Shown here one piece after another: positions 18,418 through 27,972 of a DNA stretch of 64,000 nt; the first letter of the stretch is position 1, and each line of letters starts with the position of its first letter. This DNA comes from Lactobacillus panisapium (GTDB lineage Bacteria > Bacillota > Bacilli > Lactobacillales > Lactobacillaceae), in contig NZ_CP048268.1 of NCBI RefSeq assembly GCF_019469265.1, forward strand, positions 1,505,001 through 1,569,000. The letters run 5' to 3'. Under the pieces are notes generated by a model, which was not told the DNA's origin, ran no database searches, and saw nothing but the letters and a program-made list of their open reading frames with translations. A program made the position numbers and the translations under genes.

Positions 18418-20343
18418 ATGATAATTGCACAAGGACACGATTTAGAAAAACAATTTGGTGCCAATACGCTATTCAATCACGTTAATTTCTCGATTGATTC
18501 AAATGCAAGAATTGGCCTTGTAGGACCAAATGGAGTTGGTAAAACCACACTCCTTAAAATTATGACGGGTGAAGAAGAAGCTACCCACGGCGAATTTACC
18601 ATTAATAAAGGGATCGATGTGGGTTATATCGCGCAGGAAAATGGCTTAGATGAAAGTAAGAGCATTTGGGATGAAATGCTGACCGTTTTTGCGCCATTAA
18701 TTGCAAAAGGACAAAAAATCCGCGGCTTGCAACAAGCAATTGCCGAACATCCGGAAGATAAGCAACTTTTAAAACAATATGACCAGTTGCAATTTGATTT
18801 TGAACAACAAGGTGGATATACCTATCAGGCGGATATTAAAAGTATTTTGAATGGTTTTAACTTCCCTGAAAATACTTGGACTAAAATTATTGGTGATCTT
18901 TCTGGTGGTGAAAAAACCCGGCTTGCCTTTGTCAAACTGCTATTACGCAAGCCACCGCTACTTTTACTCGATGAGCCGACCAACTATTTAGATCTAGACA
19001 CACTTGACTGGCTAGAAGGTTTTCTTAAAACATATTCCGGAGCAATTTTAGTTGTCTCTCACGACCAGTACTTTTTAGATCATCTTGCTAACCAAATTTT
19101 TGAATTGCAATTTGGCAAGCTAACAGCTTTTAAAGGAAATTATTCCGATTATGTTGCCCAGCGAAAGCAACGTGATCAGCAACAAGAAGAAGCTTACGAA
19201 CGGCAACAAGAAAAAATTAAAAAAGACGAGGAATTTATTCAAAAGAATTTAGTTCGGGCAAAAACAACTAAAAGAGCGCAAAGCAGGCGCAAGCAACTTG
19301 AAAAAATGGAACGAATCACGCCACCTAAGCACAAAAATAAGGTACGGATTAAGTTCAAGAGTGAAAGACCCTCAGGTAAAGAAGTATTAATCTTACGAGA
19401 TCTGACGATTGGCTACCCGACTAAGACAATGGTTCAAGACATTTCACTGCAAGTTAACAAAGGTGATCGTGTTGCTATTATTGGTGCCAATGGTATTGGT
19501 AAATCGACCTTATTAAAAACGATTATGAAGGACTTACAGCCTAAAGGTGGCTCAATTAAGTATGGTGCTTCGCTTGATATCGGCTACTATGATCAAGAAC
19601 TCCAACTGCTCGATCCTAGTAAAACTGTGATTGATACCGTTTGGGATCGTCACAAAACAATGCCTGAACGGGATGTTAGATCAATTCTGGCAAGTTTTCT
19701 CTTTACCGCCAAAGATATTGATAAAACTGTTGGGCAGCTTTCCGGTGGCCAAAAAGCCCGGTTAACTTTGACGGTCTTGTCGCTTGAGCACAACAACTTT
19801 TTACTAATGGACGAGCCCACGAACCACTTAGACCTAGAAGCAAAGGAAGTTTTGGAACAAGCGTTACAGCATTTTGATGGTACACTGCTCTTTGTCTCTC
19901 ACGACCGGTATTTTATCAATCAGCTTTCCAATAAAATTGTCGAAATCAAAGATAAGCATGCCAAAGTCTATGAGGGTGACTACACTTATTATTTAGACGA
20001 GAAAAATAAGTTTGCTGCTGATGCTACGGCTGAAGTTTCTACGAATGAGAATGAAACTGGCAGTGCAGAGCCAAAAACTAATAAGTTGTCATATCAAGAA
20101 CAAAAGCAAAGAGACTCCCAAAAACGTAAGCTTGAACGTCAAGTTGAAGAGATCGAAACCAAGATTGATCAGCTTGAACAAAAGCAAGAGCAAATTCAAA
20201 CGGAAATGGCTAACCCAGAAATTGCGACAAATTTTGATAAACTTGGTCCCTTACAAGAAGAATTAACCAATGTTCAAACTGATTTGGAGCAAGCCAATAA
20301 TGACTGGGAAACAGCATTAACAGATTTAGATGAATTCAATTAA
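18418..20343 (+). CDS. ABC-F family ATPase, YdiF-like
   Basis: A soluble tandem ABC ATPase without membrane domains. ABC-F proteins bind the ribosomal E site and relieve stalled translation or give antibiotic protection. The first cassette has Walker A VGPNGVGKTT (about 36-45) and LSGGEKTRLAF; the linker (PtIM) runs over about 240-310. The second cassette has Walker A from about residue 356, LSGGQKARLTL and MDEPTNHLDLEAKE. The C-terminal 100 residues are a charged coiled coil (QVEEIETKIDQLEQK). I used the ATG at 18418 with the SD AGGTGA; a GTG at 18409 overlaps that SD. Position next to tsaD and rex matches Bacillus ydiF. Confidence 0.9.
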   Translation: MIIAQGHDLEKQFGANTLFNHVNFSIDSNARIGLVGPNGVGKTTLLKIMTGEEEATHGEFTINKGIDVGYIAQENGLDESKSIWDEMLTVFAPLIAKGQKIRGLQQAIAEHPEDKQLLKQYDQLQFDFEQQGGYTYQADIKSILNGFNFPENTWTKIIGDLSGGEKTRLAFVKLLLRKPPLLLLDEPTNYLDLDTLDWLEGFLKTYSGAILVVSHDQYFLDHLANQIFELQFGKLTAFKGNYSDYVAQRKQRDQQQEEAYERQQEKIKKDEEFIQKNLVRAKTTKRAQSRRKQLEKMERITPPKHKNKVRIKFKSERPSGKEVLILRDLTIGYPTKTMVQDISLQVNKGDRVAIIGANGIGKSTLLKTIMKDLQPKGGSIKYGASLDIGYYDQELQLLDPSKTVIDTVWDRHKTMPERDVRSILASFLFTAKDIDKTVGQLSGGQKARLTLTVLSLEHNNFLLMDEPTNHLDLEAKEVLEQALQHFDGTLLFVSHDRYFINQLSNKIVEIKDKHAKVYEGDYTYYLDEKNKFAADATAEVSTNENETGSAEPKTNKLSYQEQKQRDSQKRKLERQVEEIETKIDQLEQKQEQIQTEMANPEIATNFDKLGPLQEELTNVQTDLEQANNDWETALTDLDEFN

Positions 20344-20344
20344 T

Positions 20345-20389
20345 AAAAAAATCCTAATTCAATTCGCAAGAAAGAATTAGGATTTTTTC
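20345..20389 (+). terminator. Terminator after the ABC-F gene
   Basis: A 10-bp perfect stem ATCCTAATTC/GAATTAGGAT (20351-20360, 20374-20383), extended by A/T pairs and followed by TTTTTTC. Confidence 0.85.
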
Positions 20390-20679
20390 TTATGTTAACA
20401 GCCAAACGGCACGACCAGAAATGCATTCTGCTGCATCACCGCTTATTAAAATTTAACCATGATAATCTAAGTTAATGTAAACTAGCAAAGCTTGCCCCAC
20501 CTTCTGTGTTTAACTAGCAATATACCTAGTTTTATTCAATTTTATTTTAAAAACAGTTTAGCACTTATTGCTATTTAACTTATTTCATTTATAATTGCAT
20601 TAACTCAATTCAAAGAAGGTGTCTCAATGGAAAAATTACGTTATACTCCCAAATTTTAAATAAATTGAGGAGGATAAAA
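20390..20679 (+). other. Intergenic region with a possible 10-codon leader ORF
   Basis: About 290 bp without a conventional gene. At 20627-20659 a ten-codon ORF (MEKLRYTPKF, stop TAA) is preceded by the SD-like AAGAAGGTG and ends 20 bp before the acetyltransferase start. A 7-bp inverted repeat CTCAATT/AATTGAG (20604-20610, 20663-20669) brackets it and includes part of the acetyltransferase SD region. This could be a translational leader but is unproven. The rest shows no structure I can name. Confidence 0.3.
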
Positions 20680-21084
20680 ATGAAGTACATTACAACACAA
20701 AATATTAACCAAAAACAATTAATTAATTTATATAACAGCGTTGGTTGGACCGCATACACTAAAAACCCAACTGGGCTAAAGGCAGCGATTAACAACTCGC
20801 TACTAACCATTGCAGCAATTAATGAAGACAAACTTGTCGGACTAATTCGCGTTGTTGGTGATGGTGTCTCAATTATCTACATCCAAGATTTGCTTGTTCA
20901 GCCATCATACCAAAAACAAGGTATTGGCACACACTTAGTCAAGTTGGTTCTTACTAAGTTTCAAGCAGTTCGGCAAAAAGTACTCTTGACTATCGACGAA
21001 CCAGAAACACGCTTTTTCTATAAAAAATGTGGTTTTAGATCATGCGATCAAGGGCAGCTAGTTGCTTTTTATCAAGAATTTTAA
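20680..21084 (+). CDS. GNAT family N-acetyltransferase
   Basis: A small (134 aa) acetyl-CoA-dependent acetyltransferase of unknown substrate. The core motif A is clear: IIYIQDLLVQPSYQKQGIGTHLVKLVL, with the pyrophosphate-binding QKQGIG loop, followed by LTIDEPETRFFYKKCGFRSC (motif B; tyrosine and the typical FYKKCGF ending). I used the ATG at 20680, preceded by GGAGGA; an in-frame TTG at 20665 overlaps that SD. It stands alone between the ABC-F gene and the convergent tsaD. Confidence 0.88.
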   Translation: MKYITTQNINQKQLINLYNSVGWTAYTKNPTGLKAAINNSLLTIAAINEDKLVGLIRVVGDGVSIIYIQDLLVQPSYQKQGIGTHLVKLVLTKFQAVRQKVLLTIDEPETRFFYKKCGFRSCDQGQLVAFYQEF

Positions 21085-21088
21085 ACTA

Positions 21089-21120
21089 AAAAGGGTTGAC
21101 CGTTTATGGTCAGCCCTTTT
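21089..21120. terminator. Bidirectional terminator between the GNAT gene and tsaD
   Basis: A 13-bp stem (AAAAGGGTTGACC with GGTCAGCCCTTTT, one G-U pair) flanked by A- and T-runs, placed between convergent genes and touching the tsaD stop codon. Confidence 0.85.
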
Positions 21121-22168
21121 AATTTAACATACTATCAGCATACGGCAATTCTAATGACGGATCAGCATTTAAAGTCAAGTCTGCAAATTGATGATCTTGG
21201 TATAAGTTGTAAGCTGCAGCACCGATCATCGCTGCATTATCACCGCAGAGCTTTAAGTCCGGCAAGATTACTTTCGGCTTGATGTTATGAGGTAAATTAG
21301 CAATTTCTTCCTCCATCCGCTCCCGCAATCCGCGATTCGCTGCAACACCGCCACCCATAATAAAGGTACGTGGCTGATACTGTTTAATTGCTCGGATGGT
21401 TTTATGTGCCAAAACATCAACAACGGCAGCCTGAAAACTTGCGGCTAAATCAAATTTATTTAATTCTTGGTGAATTTGGTCAGCATGGTGACAAGTGTTG
21501 ATAAAGGCACTCTTTAAACCGGAAAAAGAAAAATCATAATCATCATCTTCCATCATTGCACGGGGAAAATGAAAAGTGTCATTACCCTGGTGAGCCCATT
21601 CATCAATCGTTTTACCAGCTGGATAATTCACGCCTAAAACGCGGCCAATTTTATCATAAGCCTCACCGGCAGCATCATCACGGGTATCACCAACAATTTC
21701 AAAATGAGTCGGATCTTTCAATAAGACGATTTCAGTGTGACCACCAGAAACTTGCAGTGCAAGCGCTGGGTATTCAATCTCAGCAGTTAACTGTGCCGCC
21801 ATTATATGCCCCATTATATGATCAACACCAATCAAAGGAATGCCCGTTGCCATTGAGGCCGCTTTTGCTGCGCTAACACCAATAAGTAGCGCACCAACTA
21901 GTCCTGGACCATAAGTGACAGCAATCGCATCAATATCATTCCAAGTTGCATTTGCTTTTTGCAACGCTTCTTTCGTAATCTGGCTGATTACTTCAATGTG
22001 ATGGCGACTCGCAACTTCGGGAACCACCCCGCCGAAACGTTGGTGACTCTTAATCTGAGTAGCCACAATTAAACTTTCTACTTCACGGCCATTTTTAACC
22101 ACTGAAGTCGAAGTTTCATCACATGAACTTTCATAAGCTAAAATACGGATATCTTTTTTACTGTCCAA
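21119..22168 (-). CDS. tsaD: tRNA N6-adenosine threonylcarbamoyltransferase TsaD
   Basis: The catalytic subunit that transfers threonylcarbamoyl to A37 of ANN-decoding tRNAs. The 349 aa carry the iron/metal histidines in [20 protein letters not shown], the nucleotide-binding [15 protein letters not shown], and [12 protein letters not shown]. It closes the tsaB-rimI-tsaD operon, with 2 bp between rimI and tsaD. Confidence 0.97.
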   Translation of the reverse strand: MDSKKDIRILAYESSCDETSTSVVKNGREVESLIVATQIKSHQRFGGVVPEVASRHHIEVISQITKEALQKANATWNDIDAIAVTYGPGLVGALLIGVSAAKAASMATGIPLIGVDHIMGHIMAAQLTAEIEYPALALQVSGGHTEIVLLKDPTHFEIVGDTRDDAAGEAYDKIGRVLGVNYPAGKTIDEWAHQGNDTFHFPRAMMEDDDYDFSFSGLKSAFINTCHHADQIHQELNKFDLAASFQAAVVDVLAHKTIRAIKQYQPRTFIMGGGVAANRGLRERMEEEIANLPHNIKPKVILPDLKLCGDNAAMIGAAAYNLYQDHQFADLTLNADPSLELPYADSMLN

Positions 22169-22170
22169 AA

Positions 22171-22737
22171 CTAATCACTTTCTTTATCATCAGGTGCCAA
22201 AGTAAGCACCATGTTTAACCCATCTTTATGTAAATCTTGGTAATAATTTGGTCTAACAAAATTAACGGTAAAGCCAAGACCTTGATACAACTTTTTAGCC
22301 ACTTCGTTATCAATCCGAACTTCTAAAGAAATCGAATGACATCCTAATTTGCGAGCATAATCAATCATCAATTGCATCAAATAAGTACCTAGACCCTTTT
22401 TCTGCCAGGCTGGATCAACAGCAAGATTGGTTATATGTGCTTCAACCAAATTTAGCCTCATCCCAATGACCGCAATCAGTGCCGTCTTATGGTAGACGAC
22501 TAAATATAAAGAGTCCTTTTTTTGCAATTCAAGTTGAAAAATTTCAGCTGCCCACGGCGTACGACCTTCGTAAGTTTTAGTCTCTAAAAAAAGAAGGTTG
22601 GCAATATCACTTTCTTTAGCACGCATTACCTGCAAAACATGTTTATCTAGTGTAAACATAAACGGTCTAAATGTAGGTTGAACCAATTTATTGCCTACGC
22701 GAGAAAAATGGCAAAATTGCTTAAACCTCTTCCACAT
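22171..22737 (-). CDS. rimI: Ribosomal-protein-alanine N-acetyltransferase RimI-like (GNAT)
   Basis: A GNAT acetyltransferase, family-assigned to N-terminal acetylation of ribosomal protein S18. Core features are [28 protein letters not shown] with the QKKGLG acetyl-CoA loop, then [24 protein letters not shown]. It lies between tsaB and tsaD, the standard position. The start is uncertain: the ATG at 22737 overlaps tsaB by 17 bp, while a TTG at 22755 would extend it six codons. An N-terminal stretch of about 50 residues before the GNAT core is longer than in many RimI proteins. Confidence 0.85.
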   Translation of the reverse strand: MWKRFKQFCHFSRVGNKLVQPTFRPFMFTLDKHVLQVMRAKESDIANLLFLETKTYEGRTPWAAEIFQLELQKKDSLYLVVYHKTALIAVIGMRLNLVEAHITNLAVDPAWQKKGLGTYLMQLMIDYARKLGCHSISLEVRIDNEVAKKLYQGLGFTVNFVRPNYYQDLHKDGLNMVLTLAPDDKESD

Positions 22738-23461
22738 AGTTACTATCTGCTTCAAACGGCTTGCCAGTTTTCTTATGCCAATCTACTTCGGCTTGTGTAC
22801 GCCGCAAATACCTTGGTAGCAACTGATCCGGCTCAACAGGCTGCTCATCAATTGCCAATTTGCCGATAACTCCTGCATGGGTTACATTTTGCTCATCAGT
22901 ACCAAAACTAACCGGTAAATCTAACTTATTGATAGCTTCTTTTTGCTTTTCAAAGCCCGTCCCAACAAAAACTACCTTTTCCAGTTTATGAGCTAGAGCA
23001 TAATCCTTAACGGCTTTTAGTAATTTATCAATATGATAGTGACCGTCTTCGATAATATTAACTAATTGACCATTTTCTCTCAAATAAGCCCCTGCAAAAA
23101 AATTGTCATTTCGGGCATCAATACCTGCTACAATCAACGTATCTGTGTCTTGACAATTTGCCGCTAAAGCCTTCATAGTTGATACACCAACTGCTTGTTT
23201 GGCCAAAATGCTGGCAAACATCTTAATTGTTGTAACCCCAATCCGTAATCCTGTATAAGAGCCTGGTCCAATTGCCACTGCAAAGCGGTCAATGTCTTTG
23301 AGCTTAAGGTGATTCTCGGTTAAAATTTCAGCAATTAACGGATCAAGGTGTTCACTATGATTTCGTTTATCGTGTTCACTTTTTTCAACCATCACAGTAG
23401 TATCTTCATTTAAAGCTACGCTTAACTGATTAGTTGCTGTTGATACACTTAAAATTTTCAT
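22721..23461 (-). CDS. tsaB: tRNA threonylcarbamoyladenosine biosynthesis protein TsaB
   Basis: The ASKHA-fold partner that dimerises with TsaD and TsaE for t6A synthesis. The 246 aa begin MKILSVSTATNQLSVAL and contain SEHLDPLI and AIGPGSYTGLRIGVTTIKMFA, the family hallmark. The C-terminus overlaps the rimI start. TsaE is not in the window. Confidence 0.95.
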   Translation of the reverse strand: MKILSVSTATNQLSVALNEDTTVMVEKSEHDKRNHSEHLDPLIAEILTENHLKLKDIDRFAVAIGPGSYTGLRIGVTTIKMFASILAKQAVGVSTMKALAANCQDTDTLIVAGIDARNDNFFAGAYLRENGQLVNIIEDGHYHIDKLLKAVKDYALAHKLEKVVFVGTGFEKQKEAINKLDLPVSFGTDEQNVTHAGVIGKLAIDEQPVEPDQLLPRYLRRTQAEVDWHKKTGKPFEADSNYVEEV

Positions 23462-23488
23462 TTCAGATCATTTATCCCTTTCTCAAAA

Positions 23489-24007
23489 CTACCTTCTAAT
23501 TTTAACACGAGAAAGAGCCCGTAAAACAAAGTAGGTAATAATCATTTCCAGCCAAGGCGCAATTGCTTCTTTAGGAACTCGCTGAATCAAAGCCACTTTA
23601 AAGTCCATGCCATACAAAAAGTGCAACCACAAGGTATTCATCCCTAAGTTAACTATTACCGTTACCAGCAATGTCGCCAATATGATCCGCCAGATTTTTA
23701 CCGGTTTTTTATACAGAATTAAACCGTAAATAAGCGGGCCAACCATAGCACTTAAAGTGAAGCCAATAAAAAAGCCCCCCTGGTTAGCAAATAAGGCCGA
23801 TGAAACTAAATCGCTAATTCCGCCACCGACTGCACCCCAAACGGGACCAAACATATAACCTAATAAAACACTACCAATAAAGCCCAAACCAATATGAACA
23901 ATTGTTGTACCAATCGTGAACCGACTTAGCACAATTTTAATGGCAACAACAAATCCCAAAAGGACTAGATCACGCAATTCGACCTTAAACATTTCCTTTG
24001 TAGTCAT
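23489..24007 (-). CDS. folT: ECF transporter substrate-binding subunit, folate family (FolT)
   Basis: The membrane S component that captures folate and docks on the shared EcfAAT energising module encoded elsewhere. About 172 aa with five to six hydrophobic segments. The pattern LVLLGFVVAIKIVLSRFTIG followed by HIGLGFIGSVLLGYMFGPVWGAVGG is typical of the FolT subfamily, and the C-terminal region has WLEMIITYFVLRAL. I preferred the ATG at 24007 to a GTG nine bases upstream. The gene is monocistronic or leads the tsaB group; a 27-bp gap separates it from tsaB. Confidence 0.85.
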   Translation of the reverse strand: MTTKEMFKVELRDLVLLGFVVAIKIVLSRFTIGTTIVHIGLGFIGSVLLGYMFGPVWGAVGGGISDLVSSALFANQGGFFIGFTLSAMVGPLIYGLILYKKPVKIWRIILATLLVTVIVNLGMNTLWLHFLYGMDFKVALIQRVPKEAIAPWLEMIITYFVLRALSRVKIRR

Positions 24008-24059
24008 TTGCAGCACTTTCTTTCATTAATAAACTTGGTAATAGTATACCATTATCTCA

Positions 24060-24797
24060 TTATAACTTGCGCCAAGTTAGTTCACAAACGGCTTTATCCT
24101 TTTTATCTTCATCGGCAATTGTGTGGTAAGACTTAATCTCATCATCAGTTTCAACTAGCTTTACGCAGGCAAACGGCTTTTGGCCGTAACGAACTTCGAG
24201 ATTAAACTTAATGTCAATTGCACTGACTACATGATTTTTGAGAAAATCACGATCAAGCGTGTCAATAAACCAGTTAAAGTAATGGCCGTTAGTCAAATGA
24301 TGGTTAGTATCTAGGTCATCATAACGAACACGGTACTGTCTCTTAATTGGATAATCTTCTTGCAACCGAATCCGCGGAAAACGGGGCAGTTTCTTTAATA
24401 ATGGAACCCCAATTTTAGCCATCATTTCCTTGTCTGTCGAAACTAGCTTCCGCTTAGCTAAGTCAAATAAGACCCATTCACTCTGAGCAGTGATCAATTC
24501 ATTACCTTCTTGATCACTGAACGAATAATCACGATATTCCAAAAAACGATTATAGCCAACCGGATCAGTTGATAAGGTAATGTTTTCATTTGGCTTCGGC
24601 CAGCGCTTGATATCAATATGATATTGGGTAACTACCCATCCGAGTCCACGTTTATTCAACTCTTCAGTACTACCCGCACCATTATCCAATTGATGCTCGG
24701 ACACGCTCATCATTAGATCAATCATTGCGGGTATTTTTAAATGCTGATTTTCATCACATTCATAAAAATTTACTTGATGTTGTTCACTATACTTCAT
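24060..24797 (-). CDS. Acyl-ACP thioesterase
   Basis: A double hot-dog thioesterase that releases fatty acids from acyl carrier protein. The N-terminal hot dog begins with VNFYECDENQHLKIPAMIDLMM and the second with YRVRYDDLDTNHHLTNGHYFNWF, which holds the Asn-His catalytic pair region. I used the ATG at 24797 preceded by GGGGATT. An upstream ATG at 24812 shares TAATG with the rsmI stop but lacks an SD; both are possible. About 245 aa. Confidence 0.88.
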   Translation of the reverse strand: MKYSEQHQVNFYECDENQHLKIPAMIDLMMSVSEHQLDNGAGSTEELNKRGLGWVVTQYHIDIKRWPKPNENITLSTDPVGYNRFLEYRDYSFSDQEGNELITAQSEWVLFDLAKRKLVSTDKEMMAKIGVPLLKKLPRFPRIRLQEDYPIKRQYRVRYDDLDTNHHLTNGHYFNWFIDTLDRDFLKNHVVSAIDIKFNLEVRYGQKPFACVKLVETDDEIKSYHTIADEDKKDKAVCELTWRKL

Positions 24798-24811
24798 TTT
24801 TTGAATCCCCA

Positions 24812-25666
24812 TTATTTCTGATGATAACGATCATATAATTCATTTTTAGAAACTTGGTTTGCCTGCGCAACTTCTTTAATGGCAGATTTTTTACTTTCTC
24901 CCTGATCAACACGCTCATCAACGAGTTCAATTAATTCAGGCCAAGACAATTGCTCAGTTTCCTCAGTATTGGGCGAAACCAAAATAACGAATTCTCCCCG
25001 TGGCTGGTTTTCAGAAAAATACTGACTTACCTCTTGAACAGTTCCCCGAATAAATTCTTCGTGAATTTTAGTCAGCTCTCTGGCAGCAACAATTTCACGT
25101 TCTGGTGCAAAAACAGTTGCCATATTACTTAAAGTTTTAACTAATCGGTGCGGTGCTTCATAAAAAATAGAGGTGCCATGAGCTTGTTCCATTTGAACAA
25201 AATACGGTTTTTGTTCTCCAGCTTTTCGCGGTAAAAAACCATAATAGGTAAAAGGCTGCGCGTCAAAACCGGAAGCAATCAGTGCAGTTGTGAAAGCCGA
25301 AGCCCCCGGTAACGGGACAACCGGGATGTCATTTTTAATACATTCCTGAACCAATACAAATCCGGGATCTGAAATAACCGGCATTCCGGCATCACTAATC
25401 TCAGCGATGACGGCCCCATCCTGCATCAATTTAACTAACTCCGGAGCGCGCTCTTTGGAATTATATTTATGAAACGACAGCATATGATTATGGACACCGA
25501 TTTTTTCTAACAGAATACCACTAGTTCTAGTATCCTCAGCCGCAATATAATCTGCTTCTTGCAGAATTCTTTTTGCCCTGATTGTAATATCTTCCAAATT
25601 ACCAATCGGAGTCGGTACTAAATAAAGTTTCCCCTCATTTTGAGCATAACTACTTTGCCGCTGCAT
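24812..25666 (-). CDS. rsmI: 16S rRNA (cytidine-1402-2'-O) methyltransferase RsmI
   Basis: Methylates C1402 in the ribosomal P site using SAM. The 284 aa contain the family opening LYLVPTPIGNLEDITIRAKRIL, AEDTRTSG, ISDAGMPVISDPG and PLPGASAFTTALIASG, all tetrapyrrole-methylase-fold SAM-site motifs. It follows yabA by 12 bp, as in Bacillus (yabA-yabB-yazA-rsmI region). Confidence 0.97.
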   Translation of the reverse strand: MQRQSSYAQNEGKLYLVPTPIGNLEDITIRAKRILQEADYIAAEDTRTSGILLEKIGVHNHMLSFHKYNSKERAPELVKLMQDGAVIAEISDAGMPVISDPGFVLVQECIKNDIPVVPLPGASAFTTALIASGFDAQPFTYYGFLPRKAGEQKPYFVQMEQAHGTSIFYEAPHRLVKTLSNMATVFAPEREIVAARELTKIHEEFIRGTVQEVSQYFSENQPRGEFVILVSPNTEETEQLSWPELIELVDERVDQGESKKSAIKEVAQANQVSKNELYDRYHQK

Positions 25667-25678
25667 TATATCATTCCC

Positions 25679-26017
25679 TTAATGTGCTTTCTTTTTTTCG
25701 CCAAAATTATCAAGAATATCCAAACAAAACATGCAATCCGAACTTGGATCACGGTGTGAGCCGTAATACATATTGCAAATATGATAGCCCGAATTATATA
25801 TTTTGCGTAAAGACTCAAGACCGCTCTGCGTTTTGATTGCGTTATTATGTGCGTTATTCATCTTATCCATTTTTTCACGTAATAACTGATTTTCAACTTT
25901 CAGCTCTGTATTTTCTTTGAGCGTTTCTAAAATACTGTTTTCTAAGCTCTCGATTGTCTTGGTCATACTGACCATTGAATCATGGAGCTGCTCTAACTTT
26001 GAATAAGAATCTACCAT
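25679..26017 (-). CDS. yabA: Replication initiation control protein YabA
   Basis: A negative regulator of DnaA that bridges DnaA and the DnaN clamp. The N-terminal half is a leucine-zipper coiled coil (LEQLHDSMVSMTKTIESLEN and KENTELKVENQLLREKM), and the C-terminal zinc domain shows HICNMYYG...DCMFCLDIL, i.e. His-x-Cys...Cys-x2-Cys. I used the ATG at 26017 with GGTAGGTG upstream; a longer frame starts at 26038 inside holB. About 112 aa, the normal size. Confidence 0.95.
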   Translation of the reverse strand: MVDSYSKLEQLHDSMVSMTKTIESLENSILETLKENTELKVENQLLREKMDKMNNAHNNAIKTQSGLESLRKIYNSGYHICNMYYGSHRDPSSDCMFCLDILDNFGEKKKAH

Positions 26018-26025
26018 AAAAACAC

Positions 26026-26886
26026 CTACCTTTTCCATTGCAGAGCAAGATAATCAAGCAGATTGTGAAAACCAACATTGCTATAGCGCATCTTGTCAAC
26101 TTCCAGTAAATGCTTCAACATTCTTGCCCCCGCCTGCTGGCTACCATTATTTAAATCCTGTTGAGCCATCTTTTTTAACAAAAGCAAGAGATAATTTTGC
26201 TCCGCTTTCCCTTTAGCTAAATCAGCGAGCTTGTGCGCGCTAACAAGTGCTAAAGAATTATATTCAAGCATTTCTTGGTAAAAATACTTACCTGCTTTAT
26301 CCAAGTTGGTTGTATCACCTAATTCAGCAATTTCTTCCTGGTTAAAGCCATTTGCTAATAAAGCCGCCGTCCTGCCATCAGCTTTTTGCCCAGCAGAAAA
26401 ATTAATAATCTGTGTTCGTGACCGCACGGTCGGTAATATTTGATCTGCATTATTAGTAATCAGAATTGTTACCACCGGTGCAATGGGCTCTTCTAGCAAA
26501 TTAAGCAGAGCATTAGCAGCAGATAGCGTTAATTTTTGTGCATCATTAATTATGAAAAAGCGGACACTGCTTTGCACGGGACTTTTGGCTAATTCTTCTT
26601 TTAAAACACGAATCTGATCAATCCCTAGGCTTTGTTTGCCCTCAGTTGTAACTAATAAGACGTCAGGATTATTACCAGAAATAATTTGCTGGCAATTTTG
26701 ACACGAACCATCTGGCTTATTTTCACCCGTACAATTAAATAGACAGGCTAGCCAATATGCCGTATTTAGAGCCTGCAATTCATTAGCATCGACAAATAAG
26801 TAGCTATGCGCTAATTTTTTTTGTTCGAAGGCATGCCGTAAAAATTCGGCCTGCTTAACGCCTCTTTGTGAAATATCAATTTTCAT
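26026..26886 (-). CDS. holB: DNA polymerase III delta-prime subunit
   Basis: A clamp-loader AAA+ subunit. The 286-aa protein has a zinc module CTGENKPDGSCQNCQQ, the region QLGI-like SLGIDQIRVLKEEL, the SRC-equivalent arginine segment TVRSRTQII and LLNLLEEP. No complete Walker A motif is visible near the N-terminus (HSYLFVDANELQAL), which is normal for delta-prime. It overlaps darA by one base and precedes yabA. Confidence 0.93.
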   Translation of the reverse strand: MKIDISQRGVKQAEFLRHAFEQKKLAHSYLFVDANELQALNTAYWLACLFNCTGENKPDGSCQNCQQIISGNNPDVLLVTTEGKQSLGIDQIRVLKEELAKSPVQSSVRFFIINDAQKLTLSAANALLNLLEEPIAPVVTILITNNADQILPTVRSRTQIINFSAGQKADGRTAALLANGFNQEEIAELGDTTNLDKAGKYFYQEMLEYNSLALVSAHKLADLAKGKAEQNYLLLLLKKMAQQDLNNGSQQAGARMLKHLLEVDKMRYSNVGFHNLLDYLALQWKR

Positions 26887-27209
26887 TAAAACTGTTTAAA
26901 CTCTTCCACTGATAGCACAAAACAGGTTGCTCCCCCAACGGTAATCTTAACGGGCTGACTGCTGACATCAAAGCCAGTCATTGCCAAGTTAGGGTTTAAG
27001 TATTCCTCACGCCCCTGTGATTCGCCCTTAATAATTCGCATTACTTTTTTGACAAATTTATCTTCAATTCCAATTAAAAAGGTAGTATTTCCTTCACTTA
27101 AGAATCCACCAGTGGTTGCTAACTTCGTTGCACGAATACTTTCTTTGGCAAAAGCGTGCTGCAAACGGTTAGCATCTTCTTTTTGAACAATCGCAATTAT
27201 CAACTTCAT
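26886..27209 (-). CDS. darA: Cyclic-di-AMP-binding PII-like protein DarA (YaaQ/PstA)
   Basis: A trimeric signal-transduction protein that binds c-di-AMP. The 107 aa match the YaaQ family: MKLIIAIVQKEDANRL, the loop TTGGFLSEGNTTFLIGIED, and the C-terminal GGATCFVLSVEEF. It sits between tmk and holB, its usual Firmicutes location. Some databases call it PstA, which should not be confused with the phosphate permease at 39.3-40.2 kb. Its downstream target is not established in most species. Confidence 0.93.
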   Translation of the reverse strand: MKLIIAIVQKEDANRLQHAFAKESIRATKLATTGGFLSEGNTTFLIGIEDKFVKKVMRIIKGESQGREEYLNPNLAMTGFDVSSQPVKITVGGATCFVLSVEEFKQF

Positions 27210-27215
27210 TTTAAA

Positions 27216-27863
27216 TCAGTCCTTTAGCAATTCTCTTGGTATACAATTTTCAATAATTCTAACACATGCTTTTACCACATCATTAACCGGTTGATTGGCA
27301 TCCACGACTTTGATCCGGTCAGGATGACTCTGATTAATTTCTTGGTAACCCTGGTAAACTTTTTGATGAAAAGCTAGTTTTTCTTGCTCCAAACGGTCTT
27401 CTTGACCAGCTCGCTCTTTAGAAATCCGCGCTAACCCGACTTGAGGCTTAACATCCAAAAAGATGGTCAAATTGGGCTCAATCCCGTTAGTAGCAAACTC
27501 ATTAATCTGCTTCACGGCCGCAATCCCTAGGTCTCTGCCTGCCCCTTGGTAGGCCAAAGAACTATCGACAAAGCGATCAGAAAAGATGACTTTACCAGCC
27601 TTTAAAGCAGGAATAATAGTTTCCTTCATATGTTGGCTTCGCGAAGCAGCATACAGTAATGCTTCAGTTTTTGCACTCATTTTTTCATTAGCAGGATCTA
27701 AAATAAACTGCCGAATTTTTTCAGCGATTACTGAACCACCTGGTTCACGAGTCACTAGATATTGTGTTTTCAATTGTGGTGCAATTTGGGCAACCACTTG
27801 TTCTAAAACTGTGCTTTTACCGGACCCGTCTGGCCCTTCGAAACTAATAAAATAACTCTTCAT
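27216..27863 (-). CDS. tmk: Thymidylate kinase
   Basis: Phosphorylates dTMP to dTDP. The P-loop [11 protein letters not shown] lies near the N-terminus, followed by [22 protein letters not shown] (DR motif) and the lid [12 protein letters not shown]. The ATG at 27863 is preceded by GGAGAG and gives 215 aa; a frame extension to 27875 lacks an SD. Next gene darA starts 6 bp after the stop. Confidence 0.97.
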   Translation of the reverse strand: MKSYFISFEGPDGSGKSTVLEQVVAQIAPQLKTQYLVTREPGGSVIAEKIRQFILDPANEKMSAKTEALLYAASRSQHMKETIIPALKAGKVIFSDRFVDSSLAYQGAGRDLGIAAVKQINEFATNGIEPNLTIFLDVKPQVGLARISKERAGQEDRLEQEKLAFHQKVYQGYQEINQSHPDRIKVVDANQPVNDVVKACVRIIENCIPRELLKD

Positions 27864-27942
27864 AAAACTCTCCATGAGTCTATTTTACAAGAGTTCGTCC
27901 TATATGAACACCCCAACGTACTTTTAATTTTTAGTGAAAATA

Positions 27943-27972
27943 AAAAAGCCCTTAAATAAGAGCTTTTTATTC
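27943..27972 (-). terminator. Terminator after yaaL
   Basis: AAAAAGCCCTTA and TAAGAGCTTTTT form a 12-bp stem with one mismatch, overlapping the yaaL stop codon and followed by T-rich sequence on the minus strand. It separates the recR-yaaL group from tmk. Confidence 0.65.
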
